From: Flammeovirgaceae bacterium | Lineage (GTDB): Bacteria > Bacteroidota > Bacteroidia > Cytophagales > Cyclobacteriaceae | Direction of reading: 5' to 3' | Assembly (NCBI GenBank): GCA_003229495.1 | Contig: QIEB01000396.1 | Coordinates: forward strand, 1-10,776 | DNA length: 10,776 bases | Part shown: positions 1 to 6,570 of the stretch, one piece after another | Layout: each line of letters begins with the position of its first letter | Position numbering within the stretch: the first letter of the stretch is position 1 | Position numbers and translations under genes: made by a program | Notes under the pieces: generated by a model | Databases searched by the model: none | What the model saw: the letters and a program-made list of their open reading frames with translations, nothing else | Told to the model about the DNA's origin: nothing

Positions 1-1
1 T

Positions 2-85
2 CAGAATACTTTGTTACGACTGGATATTGGTGCGGGCAAAGATGGTAATAGTGGTTTTTACTTTGGAGTGAATGAAGCATTTTAA
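2..85 (+). CDS. C-terminal end of a probable outer-membrane beta-barrel protein (partial; 5' end outside window)
   Basis: An open frame enters from the left edge and ends at TAA 83-85, giving 27 residues that finish LRLDIGAGKDGNSGFYFGVN-EAF. Seen: alternating polar and hydrophobic residues, glycines in a turn, and a terminal phenylalanine. Known: a C-terminal amphipathic strand ending in Phe is the usual beta-signal recognised by the Bam machinery, and BamA/D15-like (surface antigen) proteins of Bacteroidota end in similar strands. Inferred: this is the last strand or two of an outer-membrane barrel, possibly of the BamA/TamA type. Too little is present to name the family. It converges on the permease gene at 238-1305, and a perfect palindrome begins at the base after the stop codon. 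Confidence 0.45.
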   Translation, partial: QNTLLRLDIGAGKDGNSGFYFGVNEAF

Positions 86-109
86 CAGCAAAGCGTATAC
101 GCTTTGCTG
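86..109. terminator. Perfect 24-bp palindrome directly after the upstream gene; probable transcription terminator
   Basis: The arms CAGCAAAGCG (86-95) and CGCTTTGCTG (100-109) are exactly complementary and enclose TATA, so the transcript would form a 10-bp hairpin with a four-base loop. It begins immediately after the TAA at 83-85. No run of T follows on the plus strand (next bases are CAAATC), so a classical intrinsic terminator is incomplete. It may instead be a 3'-end stabilising hairpin, or a bidirectional terminator shared with the convergent permease gene. Confidence 0.5.
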
Positions 110-230
110 CAAATCTCAAGCTTCAAAAATCAAATTTCAACTAAAATCCGAATTCCAACCCAGGGGTCTGGAGTTTCGGTAATCGGAGCTTGGGGCTTAT
201 TTGGAGCTTGTCATTTGGGTTTTGATATTT
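110..230. repeat. Low-complexity intergenic DNA with mirrored strand bias
   Basis: Bases 110-163 read as runs of the type CAAATCTCAAGCTTCAAAAATC and AAAATCCGAATTCCAACCC, which are C/A-rich. Bases 164-230 read as GGGTCTGGAGTTT, GGAGCTTGGGGCTTATTTGG and TTGTCATTTGGGTTTTG, which are G/T-rich and resemble the reverse complement of the left half. The switch falls at CCAGGGGTCTGG, itself a short inverted repeat. The block could fold as a long imperfect hairpin. Degenerate strings of this kind (CCAAAT, AAGCTCC) occur between genes in some Bacteroidota, from my general impression only. No coding frame is convincing here. Confidence 0.4.
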
Positions 231-261
231 TCACCCTTTAGGGTGATTTCGGTTCACCGAA
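231..261. repeat. Two adjacent short inverted repeats over the permease stop codon
   Basis: TCACCC (231-236) and GGGTGA (241-246) pair around TTTA, and the permease stop codon (TTA on the plus strand, 238-240) lies in this loop. Directly beside it TTCGGT (248-253) and ACCGAA (256-261) pair around TC; these bases encode the last residues of the permease. They may terminate or stabilise the permease mRNA, but no T-tract follows in the direction of transcription, so the role is uncertain. Confidence 0.3.
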
Positions 262-1305
262 AAATAATGAGTAAGGCCTTGTACTTTCCTTGCTTTCAAG
301 AATAATCTTAATGATCCCTGCAATAGGAATAACTGCAATAGGAATAAATATAATCATACCGGATACTCCCCAAATAATACTTCCTACAATCACCGATAAG
401 AAAACAGTCAAAGCATTGAGGCTTAAACGATCGCCTACTATCAATGGCCTTAATATGTTTTCCTGGATCATGTTGCAGAACATCAGAGCTGCAATAGCCA
501 AAATTGGATACCACATACCATCTTTAGAGAGAAAAGCATAGCCGGCTAAAGCTACTAGTGCAATGGCATTCCCAATGTAGGGGATCAGGTTGAGTATGGC
601 GGCAAAGACAGCCCAGAAAATAGCATATTTGATACCCAGGAACAATAGGAATATGTAGATAAGAACCCCCAAAAGGGCCGTCATGATTAAGGTTCCTGCC
701 AGGTAGGCACTAATAATAGAAAGCGAGTTATTGACAATGTTTTGAATTTTTTGCAACCTGTCCACATCTGCAAACCTCATTTGCAGGAAGCGGCCAAGAA
801 TATCTTTATAAAACAAAATGAAAAAAGAATAAAGGAGGGTTAAAAAAATATCACCAACCACCTGGCCCACATTACCTACCACTTGAAACAAGAATTGAGA
901 AAAATCCGAAAGCCTTTTTGACAAAGATCTTAGGTTGAACATCTCTTCGGTATTAACTCCAAAGTGCGATAACCAAGATTTCATAGCTTGATCAATGACC
1001 ATAATTTTTTCGTCCAATTCAGGAGAATTAATGATGATTTGTCGTACCTCGGAAAATAAGAATATAAAGATTCCTAAGGTGATCAACATCAATAGAAAAA
1101 GATGAATCAAGATCAGTAACCCCCAGCGGATCTTAAATTTATTATGTATCCTTTCCAAAAATCGAAGCGAAGCCAAACTGATCAAGAGGGCCCATGCGAT
1201 AGGCACCAGAAAATCCCTGGCGATCACTAAAATGAAAACAATCAGACAAGTCAGGAATAGTCCCAAAGTGAATTTGACAAGACGCGGATTGACTGAATAT
1301 TCCAT
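238..1305 (-). CDS. AI-2E/PerM family permease (UPF0118-type membrane protein)
   Basis: This 355-residue protein is strongly hydrophobic, with about eight membrane segments: two near residues 10-45, one near 60-85, one near 145-165, and a dense cluster from about 195 to 340. The middle soluble loop (about 90-140) is typical of the family. Family marks include LNLIPYIGN near residue 240, the following ENILRPLIVGDRLSLN stretch near 280-297, and a late GxxGxxxFxPxAVxP-like segment. Length matches the usual 340-370. Members have been linked to export of small molecules (autoinducer-2 in TqsA) or to sodium/proton antiport, but most, including this one, have no assigned substrate. The ATG at 1303-1305 begins a conventional N-terminus (MEYSVNPRLVKF). 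It is divergent from the TPR-CHAT gene with 107 bp between them. Family is confident; substrate unknown. Confidence 0.9.
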   Translation of the reverse strand: MEYSVNPRLVKFTLGLFLTCLIVFILVIARDFLVPIAWALLISLASLRFLERIHNKFKIRWGLLILIHLFLLMLITLGIFIFLFSEVRQIIINSPELDEKIMVIDQAMKSWLSHFGVNTEEMFNLRSLSKRLSDFSQFLFQVVGNVGQVVGDIFLTLLYSFFILFYKDILGRFLQMRFADVDRLQKIQNIVNNSLSIISAYLAGTLIMTALLGVLIYIFLLFLGIKYAIFWAVFAAILNLIPYIGNAIALVALAGYAFLSKDGMWYPILAIAALMFCNMIQENILRPLIVGDRLSLNALTVFLSVIVGSIIWGVSGMIIFIPIAVIPIAGIIKIILESKESTRPYSLFFGEPKSP

Positions 1306-1388
1306 TTTCTAAACTATGCAGGGTGGAAAGCGAAGATATCCATTTCTATTTGATAGTCATTATGTAAAACAGCTAAAAATTCCTAAAT

Positions 1389-1396
1389 TATATTTC
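1389..1396 (+). promoter_or_regulatory. Possible Bacteroidota -7 element for the TPR-CHAT gene
   Basis: TATATTTC lies 16 bp before the ATG at 1413 and matches seven of eight positions of the Bacteroidota -7 box (TAnnTTTG, Ns not counted against it). No good TTTG-like -33 box stands at 19-21 bp upstream. The assignment rests on one short match in AT-rich DNA and is weak. Confidence 0.2.
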
Positions 1397-1412
1397 TCCT
1401 CTGACGGTACCA

Positions 1413-4400
1413 ATGAAACGCTTCCAGGTAATAGTGCTTTTACTCATTCTTTCTTTTGTTTCAATATTCGGCTACGTTCCAGACACCTTAAAAAATAGTT
1501 CAGACCCGTGTAAGGGCTCCCGTGAGTTATCCTACAAGCATCCTTACTTGACGGAGGCAGACTCGTTGTTTAATCAGGGTGTTCGTGATCAAGCATATGA
1601 GTTATATGAAACAGCTGCCGATAAGTTTGAGAAGGAAGAAAATTGGGAAGGGCTGGTGAAAGCCAGGAATATGGTTGCCTGGAAGTATTTAGGTTTACGC
1701 GAATTAGATACGGGCATTGCCATACTTCGAAATAATTTGGAGCTAATAAAAGAAAAACTGGGTCCGGACTTTAAAGAAGAAGCTAGGGCATTATCTCTGC
1801 TTGGGGTATCTTATGATATTGATGGTAAGATTGAACTGTCATTAGATGCACATAGTCAAGCATTAAATCTTAATCAAAAACTCTATGGAAAATATCACAT
1901 GGATGTCGCAAAAAACTATATTGATATTGGCACCATGTACAAATTTGCCAATCAACCGTCAAACGCAGAAAAATATTTGTTTAAAGCTGCAGAGATCATT
2001 GAGCACATAGGGTGCGATGTATCCTTGGAAGCAGCTAACAATTACTACAATCTTGCTCTAACATATAGGCTCCAGGATGATTTAGAAAAGGCCATCATCT
2101 TTGGAGAGAAAGCATTGGCTATTTTCAATAGTATTGAAACAAGCTCTCTAATATACCGGACAAACGCACTGGAAATACTGGGTAGCGTTGCCCATGATCT
2201 AAAGGATTATGACAAATCTTTACGATATAAAAGAAGAGCCATTAACGAGTTGCAAAATCAAACAAATCTCACTGTTTCTGGTAGAAGGCAGTTAGCTGAT
2301 TATATGAGTGGAATCGGCCCGGTTTATACAAAAATAGAAAAATACGATAGCGCATATTTCTATTTGAATCGGGCACTCACCATTTATCTGCAATCTAATG
2401 TCGACTCCTTTAGGGTGTCTTCAGTTTATTTGAATCTTGGCATTAATTACACACACCTTTCCCAATTCGACTCCGCGTTCTATTATTTATCCAGGTGTCT
2501 TGCCATCAGAAAACGGTTGCTTGGAAGCAAAGACTCTGATATGTCCCATTGTTTGAGGTATATGGGCAACTTGTACTTAGAGACTGATAATCTGGATTCA
2601 GCGCTTTACTATTATCATAAAGCTGTCATCGCCGGAACCACTAAGGATTTCAAAGACAATGATGAATACTCAAGCCCCAACACGAATTCATTAATTACCA
2701 GTGATGGCCACCTAATTCGGGCATTATGGAAGAAGGGGCATTGCTTGTTACAAATATATCTCTTGACACAAGATCAAAAAAACCTGGAAAGTGCTATGAA
2801 TTGCTTTGAACTTGGGTTTGACATCTTGGACCTAAACCAAAAGCTCTATGAACAAGAAGGTTCAACATTATTTATGACCAGGGACTTTTATGGCATTTTC
2901 GATGAGGCCTTGGAGGTATCTTTTCAATTATACCTGCTAACGAATGATCCAAAGCATTTTGAGCAAGCATTTCAAATTATGGAAAAAAGTAAAGCCAGAA
3001 TATTGCTTGAGACGTTCAATCAACTAAGAAATCGGAAACAAATAGGTGTGCCGGACTCAGCAATTCAACATGAGAATGAGTTAAAATACCGACTGGCTTC
3101 TTTCAAACGACAACTGGCTTCTGAAACCCAAAAAGTGACACCCGACCATAACATTCTCAAAGAACTGCAAGAAAAAATATTCTTGAACACATCGGATCAG
3201 GACGATTATAAAAGAAGCATCGCTCAAACGTATCCCGCTTATTATGAATCCAAAGCCTCCAAACTGCTTGAATTCAGGGATATCCAAAAAAAACTTTCAG
3301 AAGAAAATAGTACCCTGATAAGCTATTTCTGGGGTGACAGCGTACTTTACTCCATTATTTTGGGGCATGATAGTAAGGGATTTTACAAGATGTCGGTTGA
3401 TTCCGTGGAAACTTTGTTACGAGATTTTCTAGGCCATTTACTCCGTGGACCACAATTCTTAAATCGAAATCAACAACTCCTTGAGTTTACTAAAACTGCT
3501 CATTCCTTAAGTCAAATACTGTTGCAGGACATAAAGCGCTATGACGGACAAAAACTGATTATTGCTGCTGACGGATTACTCCGGTTTATTCCCTTTGAAG
3601 CGCTAATTATGGAAAAGCCTGTAATAAACGCCACCAGTTATGAAGCGCTCCGATATGCAATTCACTATTTTCCTATCAGTTACGTGTATTCAGCAAACTT
3701 ATGGGCCATAGAAGACAGTCCGAAGACTACAGAATTACAGGCTTTAGGATTCAGTCACTCCGGCATGAGTGAAGACCGAAAGGAATCCGAGGAACTACCG
3801 GGGACGGCTGATGAAATTGAGGTTTTAAAAAATCTACTCAAGGGGTTGTATTTTTCAGGTTCTGAAGCCACCAAGCAACACTTCATAGACCACGCCCAGA
3901 ACTATGACATCATCCACCTGGCCATCCATGGTATTTCTGACAGCACCTCACATCATAACAATCGGCTACTATTCAGGAGCTCAAAAGAAAACGGGATTGA
4001 GCCCATGTTTAGCCACGAGCTTTATAAGCTCAGATTAAATTCCAGATTGGTAGTACTGAGCGCCTGCGAATCCGGAATAGGTAAAAATTACCAGGGAGAA
4101 GGGGTTTACAGCATGTCCCGGGCATTTTCTTACGCCGGCTGCCCTACCACTGTAATGAGCCTATGGAGAATTAGCGATAAAACCACTCCAGTTATTTTGG
4201 AGCAGTTTTATCGGCATATTTCAAAGGGCAAGGACGTGGACCACGCACTACGTGCTGCCAAACTGAACTATCTTAAAGAGCATTCCGGCAATATGGCGCA
4301 CCCTTCGCAATGGGCAGCTATGGTGGTGCATGGATCGACGGATGGTTTAACCAATCCTTTTCCTATTACCTTATTAATTGCTATTACGATCTTGGTAATA

Positions 4401-4448
4401 TTTGGGATCGTTGCTTATAGGAACAGAATGACCATAACTAAGCATTAA
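1413..4448 (+). CDS. Exported, membrane-anchored TPR-CHAT protein (caspase-like peptidase fold)
   Basis: This 1011-residue protein starts with a signal peptide (MKRFQ, then a hydrophobic core to about residue 20). Residues about 45-420 hold eight or so tetratricopeptide repeats of the kinesin-light-chain style (recurring A..Y.NLG..Y patterns with tyrosine-rich helices), followed by a helical linker with a charged coiled-coil-like stretch near 550-600. The CHAT domain spans about 705-970: it begins with LIIAADGLLRFIPFEALI, and shows the expected His in HLAIHG (H839) and Cys in LSACESG (C885), so the catalytic dyad of this caspase-like clan is intact. A single membrane helix (about 985-1002) followed by RNRMTITKH anchors the C-terminus. 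Signal peptide plus C-terminal helix put TPRs and CHAT in the periplasm. Known: CHAT proteins are clan CD peptidases with TPR partners (HetF, TPR-CHAT of type III-E CRISPR). Substrate here is unknown; the neighbouring sigma/anti-sigma and small proteins are candidates. It ends 16 bp from the convergent small-protein gene. Confidence 0.88.
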   Translation: MKRFQVIVLLLILSFVSIFGYVPDTLKNSSDPCKGSRELSYKHPYLTEADSLFNQGVRDQAYELYETAADKFEKEENWEGLVKARNMVAWKYLGLRELDTGIAILRNNLELIKEKLGPDFKEEARALSLLGVSYDIDGKIELSLDAHSQALNLNQKLYGKYHMDVAKNYIDIGTMYKFANQPSNAEKYLFKAAEIIEHIGCDVSLEAANNYYNLALTYRLQDDLEKAIIFGEKALAIFNSIETSSLIYRTNALEILGSVAHDLKDYDKSLRYKRRAINELQNQTNLTVSGRRQLADYMSGIGPVYTKIEKYDSAYFYLNRALTIYLQSNVDSFRVSSVYLNLGINYTHLSQFDSAFYYLSRCLAIRKRLLGSKDSDMSHCLRYMGNLYLETDNLDSALYYYHKAVIAGTTKDFKDNDEYSSPNTNSLITSDGHLIRALWKKGHCLLQIYLLTQDQKNLESAMNCFELGFDILDLNQKLYEQEGSTLFMTRDFYGIFDEALEVSFQLYLLTNDPKHFEQAFQIMEKSKARILLETFNQLRNRKQIGVPDSAIQHENELKYRLASFKRQLASETQKVTPDHNILKELQEKIFLNTSDQDDYKRSIAQTYPAYYESKASKLLEFRDIQKKLSEENSTLISYFWGDSVLYSIILGHDSKGFYKMSVDSVETLLRDFLGHLLRGPQFLNRNQQLLEFTKTAHSLSQILLQDIKRYDGQKLIIAADGLLRFIPFEALIMEKPVINATSYEALRYAIHYFPISYVYSANLWAIEDSPKTTELQALGFSHSGMSEDRKESEELPGTADEIEVLKNLLKGLYFSGSEATKQHFIDHAQNYDIIHLAIHGISDSTSHHNNRLLFRSSKENGIEPMFSHELYKLRLNSRLVVLSACESGIGKNYQGEGVYSMSRAFSYAGCPTTVMSLWRISDKTTPVILEQFYRHISKGKDVDHALRAAKLNYLKEHSGNMAHPSQWAAMVVHGSTDGLTNPFPITLLIAITILVIFGIVAYRNRMTITKH

Positions 4449-4464
4449 AAGGTTAAACCCATTC

Positions 4465-4791
4465 TTATTCGCATTTGGAAACAAGAGCAATTTTTACATT
4501 CTTGGGATCTCCGATTTGAGCCAATTCTTGCCTCGTCCATCCAGTTTCTTTACCAGTAATTTCAATTGTAATTGTCGCTTTCACCATTTTGAAATCAACA
4601 TTTCTCTTGTAGTTTTTAATAGCTTGTTTTCTGGTTGTGGCATTTGGATCTATAAATAATACATATTCATTCCAATCTCCAACCAACTGTTTAGGTTCGC
4701 TTCTGCTTATATCATTTGGATTCCGTACTTTCAGATATCCCCACTGTGGAGAATAAGGATTTCTTGAGTCTTGAATGGTCCCATCTGGCAT
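4465..4791 (-). CDS. Small conserved protein, paralogue A; possible divergent cold-shock/OB-fold protein
   Basis: I do not recognise a named family for this 108-residue protein. Its first 20 residues, MPDGTIQDSRNPYSPQWGYL, are identical to those of the next gene upstream (4835-5194). The remainder is related but diverged: WNEYVLF, VDFKMVKATI and KNVKIALVSK match WNQYVLF, VKFEMVKAKL and RKIYIALVTE. There is no signal peptide or membrane segment, so it should be cytoplasmic. Inference: the order GTI, WGYLKV, YVLF, VDFKMV, VKIALV follows the five-strand order of a cold-shock domain (GTV, GFGFI, VFVH, VEFE, A.NV), with RNP1 and RNP2 positions degenerate; this is a hypothesis from reading only. 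It is the last gene of the minus-strand cluster, 43 bp after paralogue B, and shares a similar leader, TTAAACCAAAAACTTAG, before the ATG. No Shine-Dalgarno sequence is visible. Confidence 0.72.
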   Translation of the reverse strand: MPDGTIQDSRNPYSPQWGYLKVRNPNDISRSEPKQLVGDWNEYVLFIDPNATTRKQAIKNYKRNVDFKMVKATITIEITGKETGWTRQELAQIGDPKNVKIALVSKCE

Positions 4792-4813
4792 GATTTCTAA
4801 GTTTTTGGTTTAA
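4732..4813 (-). repeat. Direct repeat unit, copy A: leader plus first 20 codons
   Basis: These 82 bp match 5135-5216 at 72 positions by hand alignment (54 of 60 coding bases, 18 of 22 leader bases). All six coding differences are synonymous. The match falls away sharply after codon 24. Confidence 0.8.
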
Positions 4814-4834
4814 CATTTATTTAGGCCATAACTG

Positions 4835-5194
4835 TTAATTTTCCTCTGTAACCAACGCAATATATATTTTCCTCCCTTTTTTTAATCTAAATTTTGAGTA
4901 CTTTTTTCGCTCCTTATAGTCAATTATGAGTTTGGCTTTTACCATTTCAAACTTGACTTTAGTACCCCTCTTAAGTCTTTTCGTCTTTCCTTTCTTTTTT
5001 AGGTTATGTAAAAACAAGACATATTGATTCCATCTTTTCTTACCCTGGTATCCCACATCTACTATTGGCTCATCATGAAACAACGACAGTATGTCCTTGT
5101 CGTTAAAAAATTTAATATTCCCGTTTTTTACCCTTAAGTATCCCCACTGTGGAGAATAAGGATTTCTGGAGTCTTGAATGGTTCCGTCTGGCAT
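4835..5194 (-). CDS. Small conserved protein, paralogue B; possible divergent cold-shock/OB-fold protein
   Basis: A 119-residue protein, tandem paralogue of the 108-residue protein downstream. Residues 1-20 are identical between the two, and residues 21-24 are near-identical (RVKN against KVRN). The middle carries an insertion relative to paralogue A (NIKFFNDKDILSLFHDEPIV, residues about 26-45), then RWNQYVLFLH, KVKFEMVKAKLIIDY and KIYIALVTEEN match the partner. It is very lysine-rich in its second half (KKKGKTKRLKRGTK), which would suit nucleic-acid or acidic-protein binding. No signal peptide or membrane helix is seen, so a cytoplasmic location is expected. The strand pattern resembles a cold-shock domain, with YVLFLH standing where RNP2 (VFVH) would be. 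It lies 39 bp after the anti-sigma-like gene on the same strand, so it is probably co-transcribed with the sigma factor. Function unknown. Confidence 0.75.
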   Translation of the reverse strand: MPDGTIQDSRNPYSPQWGYLRVKNGNIKFFNDKDILSLFHDEPIVDVGYQGKKRWNQYVLFLHNLKKKGKTKRLKRGTKVKFEMVKAKLIIDYKERKKYSKFRLKKGRKIYIALVTEEN

Positions 5195-5216
5195 GATTTT
5201 ATAGTTGTTGGTTTAA
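5135..5216 (-). repeat. Direct repeat unit, copy B: leader plus first 20 codons
   Basis: Partner of 4732-4813. Before the ATG both copies read TTAAACCAA-AAC with small changes and end AAATC or AAATC-like; further upstream both have AATAAATG, with four extra bases (AATC) in this copy. The shared leader could be a relic of the duplication or a regulatory element. Confidence 0.8.
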
Positions 5217-5233
5217 GATTCATTTATTAGGTT

Positions 5234-6067
5234 CTACTTCAATCGTCGTAGAATCTTGGCTGTCTCCTGCCCAAACTTCTGATCATCTTTAATCTCCTCA
5301 AGCAAGCTCCTGGCTGCCTCGGCTCTGTTCTCCTTCAAATAACTCAAAGCCAAATACCATGTGGCCTCTGTTCTATAATCCTGTGATATTTCTAGAAATC
5401 GCTCAAATGTTGCGATGGCAGTCTGGCTTTGATTCTGTGATAGCTGGGCACTGCCCAAATAAAACAGCACCATCTCATTCTCCTCAACATCCAGTAACCT
5501 GGTGAAACCGGCAATGGCGACGTTATAATTTTGACTATCATAAGCTTGAAAAGCCTGAACCATGGGATCGGCGGTAACATCGTCTCCTCGCTTGGCACTA
5601 ACAAATTCATTGGGGTAAGGCTCAAAGTACTGGGAAAATAACTCCTGAGGACTTGATGGTTGCTGCAATTGAAAAACCACCACTATAGATACCGCTATCA
5701 GTATCAACGCTGCAGCCACTTTCAAGAGTACAAATCGCCGACCAATTGTGGGCTCTTCCTCCTGGAATCCCGTTTGCGATTTAATTCGTACCTCCGGAAG
5801 GGTGGCTTCCAGTGCATGCAAGTCTTCTTTGAGGGTTTTCATGATCGAATAGTCTATGCCTTTTCTTAAGTCCCGGTACTCTCGGAATAATTCCTCCAAC
5901 CTGGCATCCGTCTTTAACTGATTTTCCAGGCTTTGTAGTTCCTGTTCGTCCAGGGCTCCGGAAAAGTATACATCTAGCAGATCTAAGTATTCACTCTTCA
6001 TATGATCTATATTTGCATCCTGAGTTTTGTCATAGTATTTACTTTCCGGCGCAGGATTCTCATGCAT
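5234..6067 (-). CDS. Membrane anti-sigma-like protein with periplasmic TPR-like domain
   Basis: This 277-residue protein follows the ECF sigma gene on the same strand. Residues 23-75 (MKSEYLDLLDVYFSGALDEQELQSLENQL onwards, in part) resemble the cytoplasmic start of Bacteroidota anti-sigma proteins: an acidic helix, then a short helix-turn-helix with no Cys/His zinc motif. One membrane helix spans about 112-134 (VLLKVAAALILIAVSIVVV). Residues about 165-277 form TPR-like pairs (AFQAYDSQNYNVAIAGFTRLL, FYLGSAQLSQNQSQTAIATF, WYLALSYLKENRAEAARSLL), expected in the periplasm. Inferred role: hold the sigma factor at the membrane and sense a periplasmic protein. With the upstream ATG (6067) it overlaps the sigma gene by 61 bp; the ATG at 6001 would start 5 bp after the sigma stop and give 255 residues beginning MKSEYLDLL. 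Neither start has a clear Shine-Dalgarno sequence. I keep the longer form, with the shorter nearly as likely. Confidence 0.78.
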   Translation of the reverse strand: MHENPAPESKYYDKTQDANIDHMKSEYLDLLDVYFSGALDEQELQSLENQLKTDARLEELFREYRDLRKGIDYSIMKTLKEDLHALEATLPEVRIKSQTGFQEEEPTIGRRFVLLKVAAALILIAVSIVVVFQLQQPSSPQELFSQYFEPYPNEFVSAKRGDDVTADPMVQAFQAYDSQNYNVAIAGFTRLLDVEENEMVLFYLGSAQLSQNQSQTAIATFERFLEISQDYRTEATWYLALSYLKENRAEAARSLLEEIKDDQKFGQETAKILRRLK

Positions 6068-6570
6068 TTATATTTTAAATTTTTAGCAGTGCCTGGATTC
6101 TTGTATCCTAACTGCTCACAGATACTTTCCATACTCAGGTTAGTAAAGTATTTCAGCTTTATTAGTTTTTTACAGGCTGCACCTAACTCCTGTAAAGCCA
6201 TATGAACCACTTCCAATTTTTGCTCATATTGATGATCTTCTTCATTATCTGAATCACCGGGGTATTTTAGCGTATCAAGCAATCCGCGACTCATGCGGCT
6301 GTCTTTTTTTAGCCTATTCAAAAATTGTCGTCTCACCACCTCATGAAGGTAGGAGCTGATACTAAAGTTGATTTCTGATATTTTGCCCTTGGCCACATTG
6401 TTATAAAAAATCACGATGGCATCCTGATAGATATCCTTGGCCTCTTCTAACGAACAACTGTGTTTATGGGTAATCCAGTTGATCACTGTGTCACGATTGG
6501 CCTTATACACTTCAGCAAGTGCATTTTGGTCGCCAAATCTGATCTTTTGAAATGTTTCTTGATCCATCAT
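6007..6570 (-). CDS. ECF-type RNA polymerase sigma factor
   Basis: This 187-residue protein has the two-domain plan and length of extracytoplasmic-function sigma factors. Region 2 is visible at residues about 10-80, with the core-binding stretch AKDIYQDAIVIF (44-55) corresponding to the usual DIxQDvF motif, followed by SISSYLHEVVRRQFLNRLK of regions 2.3-2.4. An acidic linker (PGDSDNEEDHQYE) leads to region 4 at about 125-176, with a helix-turn-helix around LSMESICEQLGYKNPGTAKNLKYKCMRIL that would read the -35 element. It directs core polymerase to a specific promoter set. The next gene encodes a membrane anti-sigma-like protein, so activity is likely controlled by sequestration. Translation can start at either of two tandem ATG codons (6570 or 6567). 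It is divergent from the cyclase gene, and the shared 156-bp spacer holds repeated GGTNACC boxes that may be its own promoter element. Confidence 0.92.
   Translation of the reverse strand: MMDQETFQKIRFGDQNALAEVYKANRDTVINWITHKHSCSLEEAKDIYQDAIVIFYNNVAKGKISEINFSISSYLHEVVRRQFLNRLKKDSRMSRGLLDTLKYPGDSDNEEDHQYEQKLEVVHMALQELGAACKKLIKLKYFTNLSMESICEQLGYKNPGTAKNLKYKCMRILRRKVNTMTKLRMQI

Noticed and set aside
231..246. The TCACCC-TTTA-GGGTGA hairpin as a standard intrinsic terminator of the permease gene
   Set aside because: It sits on the stop codon and lacks a following T-tract on the minus strand, so I list it only as an inverted repeat.
1316..1498. A 60-codon plus-strand reading frame in front of the TPR-CHAT gene
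   Set aside because: It overlaps the first 86 bp of the TPR-CHAT gene in another frame, its product resembles no domain, and the signal peptide of the TPR-CHAT protein explains that sequence better.
4465..5194. Gasdermin-like targets of the CHAT protease
   Set aside because: Bacterial gasdermins are about twice as long, and usually have an N-terminal cysteine for palmitoylation. These proteins have neither, and show a short strand-rich pattern.
5392..5625. A 77-codon minus-strand frame inside the anti-sigma-like gene
   Set aside because: It is a shifted frame of the TPR-like region; the main frame shows clear repeat helices and the shifted product does not look like a protein domain.
1413..6570. 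A type III-E CRISPR (Craspase-like) locus, suggested by TPR-CHAT plus an ECF sigma factor
   Set aside because: There is no CRISPR repeat array, no gRAMP or other Cas gene, and no Csx30/Csx31-like protein in the window; the CHAT protein here is exported, unlike the cytoplasmic type III-E one.
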